Positions 24,366 to 33,339 of a DNA stretch of 35,136 bases are shown here, piece by piece (the first letter of the stretch is position 1; every line of letters starts with the position of its first letter). The stretch comes from Methanobacteriota archaeon (GTDB lineage: Archaea; Thermoplasmatota; Poseidoniia; Poseidoniales; Poseidoniaceae). The stretch lies in contig JABIYX010000107.1 in the NCBI GenBank assembly GCA_018666575.1, positions 1 to 35,136 on the forward strand. The letters run 5' to 3'. The translations under genes and the position numbers were made by a program. The notes below the pieces were generated by a model, which saw nothing but the letters and a program-made list of their open reading frames with translations, ran no database searches and was not told where the DNA came from.

Positions 24366-27300
24366 TCACAAATCCAAATCATCAAGTAAACTCGACAGAC
24401 TGGTTGTGGCTTGGCTTGTTGGAGTCATTGAAGGTGTCGGTTGAGCAACAGGTGCAGGCGGCTGATTTGCTGCTAAGTATTGCTCGCCATAGTACGACCA
24501 TTGTTCCATCGTCCAGCCTTGTGGGAGTCCACTTGCTGGGAGAGGTGGCCCTTGATTTGTCTGAGGAGGTTGGTCATACGAAGGTTGAGAAACAGGTTGA
24601 GACGGTTGTGTTGGTTGTTCAAATGCTGGAGTTTCTGTAGGAGATTCATAGGTTGGCAAAGTAGCTGAATCCCACATTTTACTCGAACCAGTTGACTCGA
24701 GTAAATCTTCAGAGGGTGACCGTCGTGTGACTGCTAAAAAGGAAGCAAGGACAAGGACCAGAACGACGAGTAACATGATTACAATCGACATTGTCTCGCT
24801 GACACCAAGGGCTTCACTGAATTCTTCCAGAATGCCTTCTGCAGGCTTTTCTTCAACTGAAATGGTCAATGTCTTCGTGCTTGTGGCCAAATCATCATCA
24901 GTAACTGTTAGGGTAATCATCCACGTGCCGGCTGGTAAATCGTCAATTGAAATTGAAATACCAGTTGAATCGACATCCCCTAATCCTTCACCGTCTAGAT
25001 TCGTATCTTCCCATTCAAAGTCCCAAACGTAGAGCATATCGAGAAGATCACCTTCTGTGTCTATTGTATCGAATGCTGTAATGTTAAGCGTATCACCTTC
25101 GACTAAGTTGTCGATGGAGCCATTTCCGTAGGTAATCTTTGCAGTAGGGATTCGGTTGTTGACTTTTACAACGGCTGAGAGTGAGGCCTTTTCGCCATCG
25201 TCATCCATAACCCACGCAGTGATTGTTCTGTATCCTGATGAATCCCACATTGTTTCTAGACGGTCTCCTTCAACATCACAATCGTTGTTCAGTGTTCCAT
25301 CAAGGTCACTATCAGTTGTTCCATCAATGTCCCAACAGATTTCCAATGTCTCCATGTCAGAGGCAGTATCAATACCAATTACATCGAATGCAACGACTTC
25401 ATTTTCCCAAACGGGTAGCCCATCGATCCGATTGATAGCGTCTAAGAAATTTGTCTTAGCAGTTATAGTTGGTGCTACGTTTTGGATTGTGACCATTGCA
25501 AGAGATGGCTCAGACGAAACGCCATCATCATCAACAGATCGTACACTGATGACATGCTCACCAGTTGTTGGCCATGATGTGGCTACATCTGATGCTGAGC
25601 CATCGGTTGAAACCGTCATGTTTGGCATGAGGTCACTGAGATTCCAATTTAGAATCAGTTGGTCTCGATCATTGAGTGAGTCCGATCCCTGTGCACGTAA
25701 AATGACAGTTTGGTCTTCTTCCAAAATCCAGGTTCCATTTGCGTCAAATGGAGTATTTACTCCTGCAATCCATACCTCGATTTCACCAACTTCTGGCGCT
25801 ATATTCAGTACATTTAGGCTCGAGTTAACTTCGGTCTGAGCACCATCGTCGTCCGTTGCGATTGCCTTGATTTCAATTGGTCCTTCTTCCATAGGGGTAA
25901 AGGTACAGGTCGGCTGAGTCAAACCTTCTTGGCAGTTAAGATCGGGCCAAGAAATAGAGACTTGTTGCCCAGATGGAGATGTTGTATCGACGTCACCACT
26001 ATCGGATGCATCGATTGTTATTTCCGTTCCAACAGGAATTTCGGCAGCATGAGTGAGATTCATGTACGGTGCTCGGTTGAGGATTGTCACATAATTGACC
26101 AGGGTTGTTGAATCGAGTTCATCATCTGTAACGATGGTCGTAAGTTCCCAAGCACCAGCGTCTGTCCAATTCCACGACATTACACAATCAGGTGTGGTGA
26201 TGACATCGATGAGGCCTGGCCGTGATTCGATTTCAAATCGACATTCAACGTCCCCACCATCTGGATCAAATGATGTACGTGCATCAATCAAAACATCTTC
26301 GAAGGTGTATTTTCCTGATTCGATGCTCATCGATGCATTTGGCGAGCGTCCAATGAAAATATCAACACTTGCTTGGTTATTACTTCTATTTGCGTCACCA
26401 GCAACCAATTCGTCAGGGTCGACAGTAAAGGTCAGACTTTGACTCCCGATAGTGGCTCCTTCTGGAACCGTCCAATCAACAATAATTCGTTGTTCACTGT
26501 ATGCATCGATTGCAGGGACTGCTTGGCGTATTGCTTGCCCTCCTGGGACAACAACTTCCATCTCAGTTGATGGCGATGTCAGAACACCACGGTTTTGTGC
26601 CGGTAATGAGAAGGATAGTAAATCTCCTGGAAGGGCATTGTATCCTATTGATTTTGAGAGTGTTGCAATCTCACTGTCACGAGTTCTTGTAACGATAATG
26701 GAATCTTCTTGGGCAACCAAGTCAATGCCTACAACATTCAAATCGATAACAATTGTAGCAACACCAATAATTTCCTGAACTGGATCCCATACAATGACTC
26801 CATTGCTGGTGTAATCATCGCTTGCGGTGGTGTCATCCTGAACGTTTGATACGTTGATGTTCTCTTCAATCTCACCGTTACTATCTGTTGTCGGATTAAG
26901 TAACGTTCCTGCCATTTCGTAACGTAGTTGAAGATTTTTATTTACTTCTGGAGTGTTATTTGGAGCTACTGCATAGGTGGCATAGATGTCGGACATTGAG
27001 TCCGGCAATGTGGCTACGAATTGAGTTGTTACTTCGATGTCCACGTTTCGATCGCCTGGAGTCGTTCTCTTGTTTACGCCAAAGGAATCAACTGGTTCGT
27101 AATCCTTGAGTAGCCAATCGATTGTAAATCCTGCAGCGTTCGAGATTCGAATCCATGAGTTGAAGCGAACAGCAGGGCAATACCAATTGAAACCTGAACT
27201 CACTCCTGTAGCATTCCATTCGTTTACTTTGTATGACTCATCACATCCTTCGTATTTGATGTTCAAGCCATCTTCAGTTGGAATGCCATCTGTTGTGACC

Positions 27301-27980
27301 TGCCAAGAGTTGTTTTCAGCACCGTTGGTATCAAATTCAGATGGGTCGAAAAAATCAGAAGTTCCGCTTACGCTTGTTCCTGACATGAACGGCATGTACC
27401 ATTGATCACCTGTTCGAAGTGGGAAGTCATATCTCTCCTTGGGCGGGTCGTAGTAGGTGTCGAAATTTATGACTGCAATTTTCTGAGTGAAGAGGCCAAT
27501 ATTGAACGGAGCAAAATCAACATCCAATTCGAATTCAGAATTGATTACTGCTTGATCACGGACACGAATAATGTCCTCGCCGGAATAGCCGATCTCAAGT
27601 CTACCCGTAGTTCCTTCAAGCGTTGCTCCACTGTTTCCTGAACTGAAATCACCTTCAATTTTGAGTTTATATGCCAGTGTTTGTACGCCATCGATTGTGA
27701 TGAAAAAGATGTCTTCCACTTCGTAAACAGTATCTCCTGTTAGTGTGTTCAAACTCGCAGAAACGTTTGCTTGTGCAATGAGTTGTGCAACATCAAACTG
27801 AGTCTCATAAGTCCACTTGTCCCCTATACGCCAACTTGCAATTTCTGCAACTGTAGTTGATTTCGATGAGGATTCAATGGTTTTTTCATCTTCAAGAATG
27901 AATGCATTTTTTGATAACGCCATCATTGAGGTTGTCATCAGCAAGAACAAGACAAATACTGCGGTTGCTCGGTTCGCCAT
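24366..27980 (-). CDS. Giant surface protein with PKD-like repeats and cytoplasmic GWTMEQW tail (paralog 2)
   Basis: This 1204-residue secreted, membrane-anchored protein has a signal peptide (hydrophobic stretch about 7-22). An N-terminal domain begins WRIGDKW at residue 50. A conserved Cys-pair region near 240-275 (GCDESY ... WYCPAV) is followed by CARDB-like and several PKD-like beta-sandwich repeats with acidic DDDG turns (about 450-1050). One transmembrane helix lies at about 1060-1084. The cytoplasmic tail of about 120 residues is Pro/Gln-rich and carries GLPQGWTMEQWSYYGEQYL near 1154. It is a paralog of the protein encoded directly upstream (28034-31534). Its stop overlaps the alternative GTG start of sepF. 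Function is unknown; adhesion or a surface-layer role is inferred. Confidence 0.88.
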   Translation of the reverse strand: MANRATAVFVLFLLMTTSMMALSKNAFILEDEKTIESSSKSTTVAEIASWRIGDKWTYETQFDVAQLIAQANVSASLNTLTGDTVYEVEDIFFITIDGVQTLAYKLKIEGDFSSGNSGATLEGTTGRLEIGYSGEDIIRVRDQAVINSEFELDVDFAPFNIGLFTQKIAVINFDTYYDPPKERYDFPLRTGDQWYMPFMSGTSVSGTSDFFDPSEFDTNGAENNSWQVTTDGIPTEDGLNIKYEGCDESYKVNEWNATGVSSGFNWYCPAVRFNSWIRISNAAGFTIDWLLKDYEPVDSFGVNKRTTPGDRNVDIEVTTQFVATLPDSMSDIYATYAVAPNNTPEVNKNLQLRYEMAGTLLNPTTDSNGEIEENINVSNVQDDTTASDDYTSNGVIVWDPVQEIIGVATIVIDLNVVGIDLVAQEDSIIVTRTRDSEIATLSKSIGYNALPGDLLSFSLPAQNRGVLTSPSTEMEVVVPGGQAIRQAVPAIDAYSEQRIIVDWTVPEGATIGSQSLTFTVDPDELVAGDANRSNNQASVDIFIGRSPNASMSIESGKYTFEDVLIDARTSFDPDGGDVECRFEIESRPGLIDVITTPDCVMSWNWTDAGAWELTTIVTDDELDSTTLVNYVTILNRAPYMNLTHAAEIPVGTEITIDASDSGDVDTTSPSGQQVSISWPDLNCQEGLTQPTCTFTPMEEGPIEIKAIATDDDGAQTEVNSSLNVLNIAPEVGEIEVWIAGVNTPFDANGTWILEEDQTVILRAQGSDSLNDRDQLILNWNLSDLMPNMTVSTDGSASDVATSWPTTGEHVISVRSVDDDGVSSEPSLAMVTIQNVAPTITAKTNFLDAINRIDGLPVWENEVVAFDVIGIDTASDMETLEICWDIDGTTDSDLDGTLNNDCDVEGDRLETMWDSSGYRTITAWVMDDDGEKASLSAVVKVNNRIPTAKITYGNGSIDNLVEGDTLNITAFDTIDTEGDLLDMLYVWDFEWEDTNLDGEGLGDVDSTGISISIDDLPAGTWMITLTVTDDDLATSTKTLTISVEEKPAEGILEEFSEALGVSETMSIVIMLLVVLVLVLASFLAVTRRSPSEDLLESTGSSKMWDSATLPTYESPTETPAFEQPTQPSQPVSQPSYDQPPQTNQGPPLPASGLPQGWTMEQWSYYGEQYLAANQPPAPVAQPTPSMTPTSQATTSLSSLLDDLDL

Positions 27981-28007
27981 GCTCTGATGTGTACTTCCTC
28001 GTACTTA

Positions 28008-28015
28008 GGATATAC
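28008..28015 (-). promoter_or_regulatory. Possible TATA box between the two giant surface-protein genes
   Basis: On the minus strand GTATATCC is centred about 32 bp before the ATG at 27980, giving a very short leader if start-site spacing is about 26 bp. It sits in the 53-bp gap between the paralogs. Only sequence and spacing support it. Confidence 0.4.
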
Positions 28016-28033
28016 TCATTGAGGTCTTACTGC

Positions 28034-31000
28034 TTAGTCTTGGGAGTTTGATTCTAACCATTGTTGGCCATAGTGTTCCCATTGTTCCATAGTCCAACCT
28101 TCAGGGAGGCCAGTTTCTGGTATTGCTGGGCCAGATTGGTTGACTGGCTGGCTTTCTATTGCTTGATCAAAAGCATTGTTCACAGGAGGATCATGAGGTC
28201 TATTTCGGCGTGCGGATACTTCGTGAGGCATAAGCCCGACTTCTTCATCACTAAAGATTGCATTTTGACGCTCATCGAGACGTTCCATGGCCCGCTCTCG
28301 TCCACCCTTTCGTCGCTGTCTCGTCATATATCCCAATCCCACAAGCAGAATAAGAAGTAAGGAAAGTTGAGCAAGAGGGTTGGCTTCTTCTCCCACCATT
28401 AGTGCGCCCAGGTCTTCAGTGAATGTTCGGTCTGGTGGGCCAATTTCTATGTTAATAATTTTAGAGCCTGGCCGTTCTGGATTTTCATCCCAAGCCATGA
28501 CACGAATCGTCGTTGAGCCCGTTTGCTTGAACATGTGTTCAACTCGCTTCCCTACGGCATCAGCATCATTGTCTTTGATTCCGTCTCCATTAGAATCGGT
28601 TGTTGTATCAAGGTCCCAAATGATAGTCAGCTGGTCAAGATCATTTGCAGAGTCAATGGTGCTTGTAGCATCGAGAATGCAATTCTCATATGCGAGGCAA
28701 TCGATTGTTTTGTAGCGAACAATAGGAGGTATGTTCAACACTTCGACCGTGATGATTTCGCTGACACGAACTCCATCATCATCTGTCACGTGATAGATAA
28801 CAGTGTGCATGCCACTGGTATTCCAGTGCCATACAAGGTCGTCACCAATAATGTCGCAATCATCATCAGCACCGCCGATGTCATTGGAATCAATACCTGG
28901 GTCAATATCCCAGCATCGGACTAGTGAATCGTAATCTGAGGATGTATCTGTTGCATTTCCTGTTAATCTGATTTCTTCCCCTTCAGCAATTGGAAGAACT
29001 TCTTCGAGTGGCATAACCACTGGCGGCACGTTGGCAACGCTAACCCATCGTTCGTATGTTCCGCTGCTTGCTCCTTCTGAATCGCTGACTTCCAAACGCA
29101 TTCGATGTAATCCTGACGTTTCCCACATCATGTCATATTCTGAAACACGTCCATCAAAGGTCATGATGAGATTCGGTTGAGCATCATCAGGCCACCATCG
29201 ATGAGTAAGCCCTTCTAGATCATCAATCGAATCGAGAGCTTGTCCACGAACCCGTACCATTTGATCTTCTTCAACGTGCCATGTTTGTTGCACGTCCATT
29301 GCGATAGGAGTTCCACCATCACTAACAGTGACTGACAAACCATGAGGGTTGATGTTGGTAAATCTGATATCGATGCTCGCAGATGTCATTGAACTGTCAT
29401 CATCAACTCCAACTGCAAGGAAGGTATGCCATCCTTCGGTAGGTGCTGTCGTGGTACAAACACGGGTGTAATACCCCTCTTCACACTCGGCATTGGGCCA
29501 ATACACATCGACTACACCAGGATATACATCTTCTGAATCAGTATCGTTTGCATAAGCATAGAGCGTGACTGGATGTTCGACCTTTACCTCAGTTCTTGCA
29601 CTTACAACTTCGATGTTTGGTGCTCTGTTGAGTATACTAACATTCAATGTCGTTACCGCTTGGTCCTGTTCTTCATCGGTAACGGTTATTGTGACGGGAT
29701 ATATTCCATCGTCAGTCCAAGTGAAATTGAGCATACAATCGAGTGATTCTACTTTCATGTAGGAAAACGAACGTGTTCCATCATCATATGGGACGTTGAA
29801 GAGACAAGAGACATCCCCTCCATCTTCATCAAAACTACCACTTGCATTGATGACTGTCTGGACGTTGGTAAATTCCTCAATAGGTTCAGCCAAAGCAGTA
29901 GGCAATCGTCCAACAAAGAGCGTAATTTCTGCTAAATCATTATCCGAATTTGCGTCTGCAGAATTGACTTGCATAGGGTCAGCTTCCCATCGTATCGGTA
30001 CATCGCCAACACTCTGGTCAAGAGGAACTGTCCATGAGAAATCGACTTTGTGTGACTCGTATGTTGCAAGACTTGGTAGTCCAAGGTCAAACGTTGATCC
30101 ATCGGGGTGATAAATTCGCATTTGTGTCGGAGTCGATGCAGTAATTCCCTTGTTTACCACAGCGACTTCAACAACAAGTTCGTCTCCCGGCAGGACATTG
30201 TATCCGGAAAGTGAACTGACAGTACTCAACTCTCCACTGCGGTTGCGAATAATGACGGCACGTTCCTCGTCAGCAATGAGGTCAAGGCCAACTAGGTATT
30301 CATCCAACGTAATTGTGGTTGAGCCAACATAATTTCCTGCCTTGGCAACAACGCCATGACTTGCCCAATCAGTATTTGTCGAAGAATAATCAAGCGCATT
30401 ACCGACATTGATGGTAGCCATGCCAGATCCATTTGAACCGGTTACAAGAGTGGTTTCAGTATCTACGAAATCGAGTTCTACATTCACTCCACTAATCGAA
30501 CCAAAACAACTTGGATCGAGAGTAACCCAAACATCGAGTGGTGTGTCTAAGGCAGTTAGGGTTCGTTCCGGTTCAACTTCAATGCATTCTACTCTTATGC
30601 CTGGGTCGCTGTTGCTATCAGTTCCTGTAGCTCCAACCGGCATGTACTGTTTCAACCTGAAATCAATCGTAAGTCCAACATCTTCTTCGGAATGTCTCCA
30701 AGCGAAGTTATTGACAGCAGGACAATACCACCGGTAGCCTGTTGATTCACCGGCAGAATTCCATGATGTAAGTTCGTATGAAGAATCACATCCGCTGTAG
30801 GCGATTCCTGAACCAAATGCATTGCGTGGTTGTCCAACCTTTGTGACTTCCCAAGTGGTTGTGTTTGTATCGGAGGTTGGAGGGGGGAACGGGGTGATGT
30901 AATCGCTCTGCCCAGACCATGTTGCCGATGCTGTTGTCAGTACAGTCCAACGTTCACCATCTCGAATCGGGAAATCATAGGTTTCTGCACCAGGGCTGTA

Positions 31001-31534
31001 TGTATTGGTGATGGTGATGTCTCCAAGCAGTTGAGTTAATGATCCAATTCCATACGGTACAAATTTGATGTATAAATCCAAATCATTCCGAACGGAGGCA
31101 AAATCACTTACTCGAAGATATTCAGTTTGAGCGAATTGAATCTCTGCGTTACCTGTGTATCCCTCAAGTTCAACACCACTCTTATCGAAATCCGCTGTCA
31201 TTCGTAGTTTGTAGACCCATTCTGAGCGATTATCGACTTGAAGTTCAAGGATTTCAGTAACTTCTGCGATTGAATCGCCATTGATTTCACCAACGTTTGC
31301 AGAAACCCCTGTATCCGTAATAAGTATGGAAGGATCGAATGTTCCTGAATACACCCATTTGTCCCCAATTCTCCAGGTGGGGACATCGCTAACACCTGGG
31401 TCGCTGCCTGCGTGTTTTACGACTGTATTGTCTTCCTCAAGGGCAAACGATGTTCCAAAAGATGTTTGGGACATTCCCAAGAGCAAAAGCACCAACAACA
31501 GGGGGATGCCTGCTTGAAGACGTGCTTCGCCCAT
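28034..31534 (-). CDS. Giant surface protein with PKD-like repeats and cytoplasmic GWTMEQW tail (paralog 1)
   Basis: This 1166-residue protein has the same architecture as its downstream neighbour. A signal peptide is at about 9-30. A domain starting WRIGDKW is at residue 54 and a Cys-pair region near 246-270 (GCDSSY ... WYCPAV). CARDB-like and PKD-like repeats with DDDG turns are followed by a transmembrane helix near 1052-1070 and a tail of about 95 residues. The tail ends in GLPEGWTMEQWEHYGQQWL, just before the C-terminus. ATG 31534 is preferred because it directly precedes a proper signal peptide. The TTG at 31558 would add eight charged residues. It follows tbp by 45 bp. A gene duplication explains the pair. 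Function is unknown. Confidence 0.88.
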   Translation of the reverse strand: MGEARLQAGIPLLLVLLLLGMSQTSFGTSFALEEDNTVVKHAGSDPGVSDVPTWRIGDKWVYSGTFDPSILITDTGVSANVGEINGDSIAEVTEILELQVDNRSEWVYKLRMTADFDKSGVELEGYTGNAEIQFAQTEYLRVSDFASVRNDLDLYIKFVPYGIGSLTQLLGDITITNTYSPGAETYDFPIRDGERWTVLTTASATWSGQSDYITPFPPPTSDTNTTTWEVTKVGQPRNAFGSGIAYSGCDSSYELTSWNSAGESTGYRWYCPAVNNFAWRHSEEDVGLTIDFRLKQYMPVGATGTDSNSDPGIRVECIEVEPERTLTALDTPLDVWVTLDPSCFGSISGVNVELDFVDTETTLVTGSNGSGMATINVGNALDYSSTNTDWASHGVVAKAGNYVGSTTITLDEYLVGLDLIADEERAVIIRNRSGELSTVSSLSGYNVLPGDELVVEVAVVNKGITASTPTQMRIYHPDGSTFDLGLPSLATYESHKVDFSWTVPLDQSVGDVPIRWEADPMQVNSADANSDNDLAEITLFVGRLPTALAEPIEEFTNVQTVINASGSFDEDGGDVSCLFNVPYDDGTRSFSYMKVESLDCMLNFTWTDDGIYPVTITVTDEEQDQAVTTLNVSILNRAPNIEVVSARTEVKVEHPVTLYAYANDTDSEDVYPGVVDVYWPNAECEEGYYTRVCTTTAPTEGWHTFLAVGVDDDSSMTSASIDIRFTNINPHGLSVTVSDGGTPIAMDVQQTWHVEEDQMVRVRGQALDSIDDLEGLTHRWWPDDAQPNLIMTFDGRVSEYDMMWETSGLHRMRLEVSDSEGASSGTYERWVSVANVPPVVMPLEEVLPIAEGEEIRLTGNATDTSSDYDSLVRCWDIDPGIDSNDIGGADDDCDIIGDDLVWHWNTSGMHTVIYHVTDDDGVRVSEIITVEVLNIPPIVRYKTIDCLAYENCILDATSTIDSANDLDQLTIIWDLDTTTDSNGDGIKDNDADAVGKRVEHMFKQTGSTTIRVMAWDENPERPGSKIINIEIGPPDRTFTEDLGALMVGEEANPLAQLSLLLILLVGLGYMTRQRRKGGRERAMERLDERQNAIFSDEEVGLMPHEVSARRNRPHDPPVNNAFDQAIESQPVNQSGPAIPETGLPEGWTMEQWEHYGQQWLESNSQD

Positions 31535-31579
31535 GTATGGCCTTGAGCGTTCAAGCAAATGAAAGATGCGATGACTTCT

Positions 31580-32194
31580 TCAGAGTAAATCAGCAAGTTC
31601 GTCCTTGATGATTTCAACAGCTTCCAGAATCTCATCCTTGTGTCGAGCACCGGTGATTACCATCTTTCCGCTGCCGAAAATGAGGCAAACGACCTTTGGA
31701 TAGTCAAGACGATAAATCAATCCAGGGAATTGCTCAGGTTCGTATTCGACTTTGTCGAATGGAAGGTGGAAGGTAAGGTTGTTTAGGTTCAACTTACGAG
31801 GTTCCCCTGCTTGGTCGGCTCCTGTGAATTTGTCCTTTCCGTCATAGTCTTCTGGGTAGTGGAGTGCGTAGGTCGCAACCATGTTTTGAACTTCAATCTC
31901 TACGTCTTCAACGTCCCATGTGGTAATTCCTGCATCACGTAGGTCATTGATCATTCGATCAATACCAGTATGGATGTTGTCTTCGTTCTTTCCACCAGTA
32001 CAAACTGCACGTCCAGAGCGGAACATGAGGATTGCTAGTTTGGGTTCAGTGACTCGGTAAACGACACCAGGGAATTGCTCTGGCTCATACTCGCAATTAA
32101 GTTGAATTGCGATGTCAGGGAGGTCAAGTTCTTCGGCAACACGGGTACTAGCAACGACGTTGACTACTGTCAAACGCTCTTCATCGGTGGTCAT
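31580..32194 (-). CDS. tbp: TATA-binding protein
   Basis: This 204-residue general transcription factor has the two-fold pseudosymmetric TBP saddle. Repeat 1 contains EYEPEQFPGVVYR and RSGRAVCTGGK; repeat 2 contains EYEPEQFPGLIYR and GSGKMVITGAR. The N-terminus (LTVVNVVAST) is family-typical. ATG 32194 is chosen over the longer open frame to 32272, because homology starts there and a TATA box lies at the right distance for a leaderless transcript. An insertion rich in Asp/Gly/Lys between the repeats (YPEDYDGKDKFTGAD) lengthens it slightly. It lies 74 bp after mevalonate kinase and 45 bp before the surface-protein pair. Confidence 0.96.
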   Translation of the reverse strand: MTTDEERLTVVNVVASTRVAEELDLPDIAIQLNCEYEPEQFPGVVYRVTEPKLAILMFRSGRAVCTGGKNEDNIHTGIDRMINDLRDAGITTWDVEDVEIEVQNMVATYALHYPEDYDGKDKFTGADQAGEPRKLNLNNLTFHLPFDKVEYEPEQFPGLIYRLDYPKVVCLIFGSGKMVITGARHKDEILEAVEIIKDELADLL

Positions 32195-32216
32195 GTCACA
32201 ATCCTTCTGCCCGGAG

Positions 32217-32224
32217 TATATAAA
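32217..32224 (-). promoter_or_regulatory. TATA box of the tbp promoter
   Basis: TTTATATA on the minus strand is centred about 26-27 bp before the ATG at 32194. That is the usual archaeal distance from TATA to transcription start, so the tbp mRNA is probably leaderless and TBP may act on its own promoter. Confidence 0.65.
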
Positions 32225-32268
32225 CTGACGGCTTGGCTTCAATGGGTGTTTTGATTTGAAGAAACACT

Positions 32269-33273
32269 TCACTGAACACTATCATCCTGTGATGAGAGGG
32301 TTTCAATACGAACGCCTGGTGAATTGAAAGGAGATATGAATGCTCTTCCACCTTCCATCTCGATTGCTCCAACAGTTTGTTCAGGATTTTTCGTTAAAGC
32401 AATCATACATCCACCGCCACCAGAGCCTGTCAATTTCACTCCCAAACTTGATGGAGCAGCTGCTTTGATGAGTTTCTCTAAATCAGGCGATGAGACGCCT
32501 AATGACCGCAATACTATGTGGTTTTCAGTCATCGCTTTACCCACCAGTTTCATATTTCCAGTCCGGAGTGCTTCAATGCCCTTTCTTGCAATAGATCCTA
32601 TCGCTTCTATCTCAACGTATCGTTCGGGATGCTCAGCGAGTAATTTGGCTACCTTTGCTACTTGTTTTGAAGTTGAACCATGCACGCCAGTATTGCCTAT
32701 GACGAGAAAGGTATCTTCGGGGATCTCGGCTTGGAATGAATGCAATTGCCACGTTGTTGTTTCGTCTCCTTGCTGTAACGTACGCTCTCCGATATGATCA
32801 AGCGCTTCTTCGACTTTATCTGAGAGTACAATAAATCCACCCAGAGCGCTTGTTGTTGTGTCGATTGGACTTGCTTTGCCACCTTGTGCGAACGCCTCGG
32901 CTTGATGTGACAATAGGCCAGCTGCCTCTGCGCTTACCTTCTCTTTTTTGAGTTGTTGTAAAGCAGCGACGAGAGCAACGGACAATGCAGCAGATGAACC
33001 CAAACCAGATGCAGTAGGTACAGTGCCTCGTATCCTAATTTTGAGTGGAGAATGTTCCCCATCAGGCCATAGTTGATCTTTCAAAAACCGAATATGTGGA
33101 TGTTTTGAGAAGTTCAAAATACCTCCGTCAAGCCGCCATGATTCGAATTTATGCTCCTCTTCAAGTTCGACAACCATTCGTTGGTTGATGCTGCAAGCGA
33201 CTGCAGGTTGTCCATAAACGACAGCATGCTCTCCGAAAAGAATACACTTTCCAGGAGCGCTTGCTTTCACCAT
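32269..33273 (-). CDS. mvk: Mevalonate kinase
   Basis: This GHMP kinase phosphorylates mevalonate in the isoprenoid pathway that feeds archaeal ether lipids. The 334-residue protein has the three GHMP motifs: an N-terminal APGKCILFGEHAVVYGQPA, the ATP-binding PTASGLGSSAAL, and a C-terminal KLTGSGGGGCMIAL. GGKASPIDTTTSALGG carries the catalytic Asp and the family-specific loop. ATG 33273 directly precedes the first motif. It is divergent from the EtfD-like gene and is followed by tbp, which has its own promoter. Confidence 0.94.
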   Translation of the reverse strand: MVKASAPGKCILFGEHAVVYGQPAVACSINQRMVVELEEEHKFESWRLDGGILNFSKHPHIRFLKDQLWPDGEHSPLKIRIRGTVPTASGLGSSAALSVALVAALQQLKKEKVSAEAAGLLSHQAEAFAQGGKASPIDTTTSALGGFIVLSDKVEEALDHIGERTLQQGDETTTWQLHSFQAEIPEDTFLVIGNTGVHGSTSKQVAKVAKLLAEHPERYVEIEAIGSIARKGIEALRTGNMKLVGKAMTENHIVLRSLGVSSPDLEKLIKAAAPSSLGVKLTGSGGGGCMIALTKNPEQTVGAIEMEGGRAFISPFNSPGVRIETLSSQDDSVQ

Positions 33274-33339
33274 GGTTGCTCCAGTCGTTTCACAATCATT
33301 AGGATTGGTGTTGATTCAATCGTTGGGTTGAAGGATTGA

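Noticed and set aside
25156-25839. Plus-strand open frame of 227 codons, rich in Ser/Thr/Val
   Set aside because: It is the antisense shadow of the PKD-like repeats of the giant surface protein.
24366-31534. Tandem DNA repeat array or recombination cassette
   Set aside because: Similarity between the two genes is at protein level and spread over the full length, as expected for an old gene duplication; no direct DNA repeats bound the copies.
32324-32797. Plus-strand open frame of 157 codons
   Set aside because: It is antisense to mevalonate kinase, which has all GHMP motifs.
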